Assembly: GCA_029067025.1 (NCBI GenBank)
Contig: JAIEFH010000180.1
Span: 1-24,582, forward strand
DNA: 24,582 nucleotides
Source of the DNA: Oscillospiraceae bacterium
Lineage (GTDB): Bacteria; Bacillota; Clostridia; Oscillospirales; Oscillospiraceae
Direction of reading: 5' to 3'
The notes under the pieces are model-generated. The model made no database searches. It saw only the letters and a program-made list of their open reading frames with translations, and had not been told where the DNA came from. Of the stretch, positions 22,576 through 24,582 are shown in pieces. Made by a program: the position numbers and the translations under genes. Positions within the stretch are counted from its first letter, which is position 1, and the number at the start of each line of letters is the position of its first letter.

Positions 22576-24159
22576 TTAGCCTTCCTCTGTCAGCGTGATT
22601 CCGGAATAGCGCAGGTGTACCCCGGCGGTCTCACCGGGCATCCCGCTGTAGATCAAAAGCTGCAGCCGGTCGCCGCCCTCCTTGGGGGTGAAAAAGCTCC
22701 AGGAATAGCCGTGTTCCTCCCCGTACTCCAGGTCAATGACCCCATAGTCGATGGCGCTGCCGGTGGACACGTTGTACAGCAGGGTCCCCACGCTGGCCGG
22801 GCCGCCCTCAAGCAGTTCCGCCCCATCAAACCGCAGCGTATACCGCTTCCCATATTCCAGCTCATCCGCCACCACCGCGAAATTGTACTGGTTTTCGCTG
22901 GCGGGCAGCTCTATCACGTCCTCCTCCGCCACGACCCGCGGCTCACCCCGCGCACTCTCCCACGCAGCGGTGGCCGCGCAGCCAAAGTCAGTATAGCCCA
23001 CCGCCGCGCCCACCATATCGGCGCTGACCATCACCATCACGAGATCCGGCTGGCACATGGTGATATATTCCGACACATTGCACGAGGTCATGTAACGCGG
23101 ATCCAGCACATGAACCTCCTGGAACATCGTGGAGAAATAGGCCTGCATGGGCAGGGTGAAGCTGTCCTTAATCATCACGACCTTCAGCTTGTTGGGCGCG
23201 CCGGCGTTCCGGTGCTGGACCACGGGGTAGTCGCCGCCGATATAGACGCAGTACGGACTGAGCTTGAACAGATCCCGCCGTTCAATATGCTCCATGCGCA
23301 GAACCGCGTCTGAGAAATCACCATGATAGAACCCATAGTGGATCATGGGCACCGCACAGGACATCTTCGTCTCAAATTTTGGCGTGTAGTAGGTGATGTC
23401 GTCCACGCCGCCGAAAAAGGCACCCACCCGCTTCCCCTGGGAGCCGAGGAACCAGTCCCGGTAGGTGTGGGCCTCCCACAAGTCGGGGTCGGTATAGGTC
23501 ATGTCAATGGTCTGCTCCGGCACCAGCCGGGCCAGCTGCTCCACGATCATCGGAAACGCCTTCAGGGCGGCGGCACACGTCCAATGATGGTCGGTGGCAA
23601 AGAAATTCTCGGTCACCGCCTCCGGCGTGGCGCTGAGCGCGGGGCGCAGGTCGCAGGTGGGCACGCCGCCCTGCTCCAGCCGCCGCAGCAGCTCATCGGC
23701 GTTGCCATTCGCCGGGTAGTCCATGCCGTCTGGCATCAGCTCGTCCGACCCGTCCACCTTACAGGGCGCCTGCACATACAGGAGCGGGATGTCCCTGTCC
23801 GCCAAAAATTCGTTGAACTCAATGAGGTTGTCAGCGGTGGGGCCGATGTCCTTCTGGTAGGACGGGAATGTCAGCATTCCGTTGTCCAGCCGGATGACGC
23901 CATTGCACAGCCGCTGCCCCAGCGCCCGGGAAAACAGCCCGTTCAGATTGACGAACGCCGTCTTTTCCCTGGTACTGCCGGTATACGCGGCCTGCACATC
24001 CTGGACAAACTGGGGAAAATCGCTCTCCCCCTTCGCCAGCGCCTTCGCCGGGGCAAAAAACGCCCGGATATTCAACACCATGACGGCGGTAAGAAACCCC
24101 AGCACGGCGACGGTGAGAACACCGGCGGCCGTCGGCCTTCCACGCTTCTTGTTCTCCAT
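22576..24159 (-). CDS. DHHW-family (AlgX/AlgJ-like SGNH) surface acylation protein
   Basis: A 527-residue protein anchored by one N-terminal helix (about 13-35, preceded by basic ENKKRGR) with the rest outside the cell. The family motif TDHHWT is present with Asp190, His191 and His192, and the nucleophile Ser333 lies in VVMIKDSFTLPM, giving the SGNH-like Ser-His-Asp triad of AlgX/AlgJ. The C-terminal part (about 415-527) is a beta-rich, possibly carbohydrate-binding domain. It follows an MBOAT acyltransferase gene by 32 bp; such pairs move an acetyl group across the membrane and place it on a surface polymer. The polymer here is unknown. AAAGGGG is 12 nt before the ATG, a little far. Confidence 0.88.
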   Translation of the reverse strand: MENKKRGRPTAAGVLTVAVLGFLTAVMVLNIRAFFAPAKALAKGESDFPQFVQDVQAAYTGSTREKTAFVNLNGLFSRALGQRLCNGVIRLDNGMLTFPSYQKDIGPTADNLIEFNEFLADRDIPLLYVQAPCKVDGSDELMPDGMDYPANGNADELLRRLEQGGVPTCDLRPALSATPEAVTENFFATDHHWTCAAALKAFPMIVEQLARLVPEQTIDMTYTDPDLWEAHTYRDWFLGSQGKRVGAFFGGVDDITYYTPKFETKMSCAVPMIHYGFYHGDFSDAVLRMEHIERRDLFKLSPYCVYIGGDYPVVQHRNAGAPNKLKVVMIKDSFTLPMQAYFSTMFQEVHVLDPRYMTSCNVSEYITMCQPDLVMVMVSADMVGAAVGYTDFGCAATAAWESARGEPRVVAEEDVIELPASENQYNFAVVADELEYGKRYTLRFDGAELLEGGPASVGTLLYNVSTGSAIDYGVIDLEYGEEHGYSWSFFTPKEGGDRLQLLIYSGMPGETAGVHLRYSGITLTEEG

Positions 24160-24191
24160 GCCCGGCTCACGCCCCTTTCCGGCTGTTCTTC

Positions 24192-24582
24192 TTAAAAGTT
24201 GAAATAGATAAACGGGTTATGGGCGTTCATCTCCAAATAGGAGACCCCCACCAGGAACAGAAAGAACTGCACGGTGCAAGCGATTCCATTGCATACCGAC
24301 GCGGCGGCGGCACCCCGGGCGGACAGCCGTTCCCGCAGGATCCTCCAGATCGGGGTGGAGCAGATGAGGCCCGCCGCCAGGACGGTGAAGCACTCCCTGA
24401 ACTGGCTGCGGAACGTGTCGTCCACCAGCGCGTTGCCCGCCGCCCCGAACATGGAGCGCAGATAGATCAGCGCCGAGGAAAGATCCGCCGCGCGGAACAG
24501 CACCCAGCCGAACATGACCACCAGCAGAGTGAATACCTGGTACAGTCCGGCGGCGCCGCCGGGCTTCGCCAGGCGCTGGGGC
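24192..24582 (-). CDS. MBOAT-family membrane O-acyltransferase, C-terminal part
   Basis: The last ~130 residues of an AlgI/DltB-type MBOAT protein; the frame is open to the right edge of the window. Visible are the typical LLVVMFGWVLFRAADLSSALIYLRSMFG segment (helix, then loop) and a final helix QFFLFLVGVSYLEM followed by NPFIYFNF, a common MBOAT ending. The catalytic His region is outside the window. It would pass acyl groups from cytoplasmic donors across the membrane to the DHHW partner encoded next. An internal GTG could be mistaken for a start, but coding clearly continues upstream (residues RLAKPGG, then LYQVF). Confidence 0.88.
   Translation of the reverse strand, partial: PQRLAKPGGAAGLYQVFTLLVVMFGWVLFRAADLSSALIYLRSMFGAAGNALVDDTFRSQFRECFTVLAAGLICSTPIWRILRERLSARGAAAASVCNGIACTVQFFLFLVGVSYLEMNAHNPFIYFNF

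Overview
The window looks like chromosomal DNA of a high-GC member of the Clostridia, most likely an Oscillospiraceae-type gut anaerobe (Flavonifractor/Lawsonibacter/Intestinimonas-like). This is inferred from GC-rich genes (about 65-72% in sampled lines) with strong AGGAGG ribosome sites, Firmicute-type promoters, and gene content: fhs, a short DtxR-family regulator, DHHW/MBOAT surface acylation genes and an L,D-transpeptidase with SLH-like repeats. No rRNA, tRNA, transposase or CRISPR array is visible.

Layout. 1-3259: a truncated phospho-sugar mutase and an M29 aminopeptidase form a leftward operon, divergent from asnA; two promoters sit back to back between them. 3260-4780: an AT-rich island (about 40% GC in a sampled line) holds a leftward cassette of a secreted, glycine-rich protein with a toxin-like C-terminal domain and a small TPR-like protein that may be its immunity partner. 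A near-consensus promoter precedes it, with four imperfect ~21-23 bp tandem repeats directly upstream. 4985-6812: an L,D-transpeptidase/BIG2/SLH wall protein and a DtxR-family metalloregulator. 6887-9915: L-asparaginase divergent from a thioredoxin-reductase-like flavoprotein that lacks a recognisable NADPH motif, then a small P-loop protein and a nitroreductase. 9942-12047: a glycogen debranching enzyme. 12092-20531: a long leftward block, polA - nucleoside phosphorylase - methyltransferase - rimI - GNAT - small membrane protein - tsaD, then fhs after a 363-bp gap rich in hairpins and DnaA-box-like sequences. 20541-20854: a divergent control region with a probable ~90-nt RNA or attenuator ahead of polA and a leader with alternative hairpins ahead of a TGS/uridine-kinase-like protein. 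22576-24582: a DHHW protein and the C-terminus of an MBOAT acyltransferase, a surface O-acylation pair.

Most genes are central metabolism and information processing. The strongest candidate for an undescribed system is the AT-rich toxin/immunity-like cassette with its repeat-controlled promoter (3379-4778). Second-tier candidates are the NADPH-motif-less reductase (8013-8813), the short RNA ahead of polA (20603-20693) and the hairpin array between tsaD and fhs (13981-14105).
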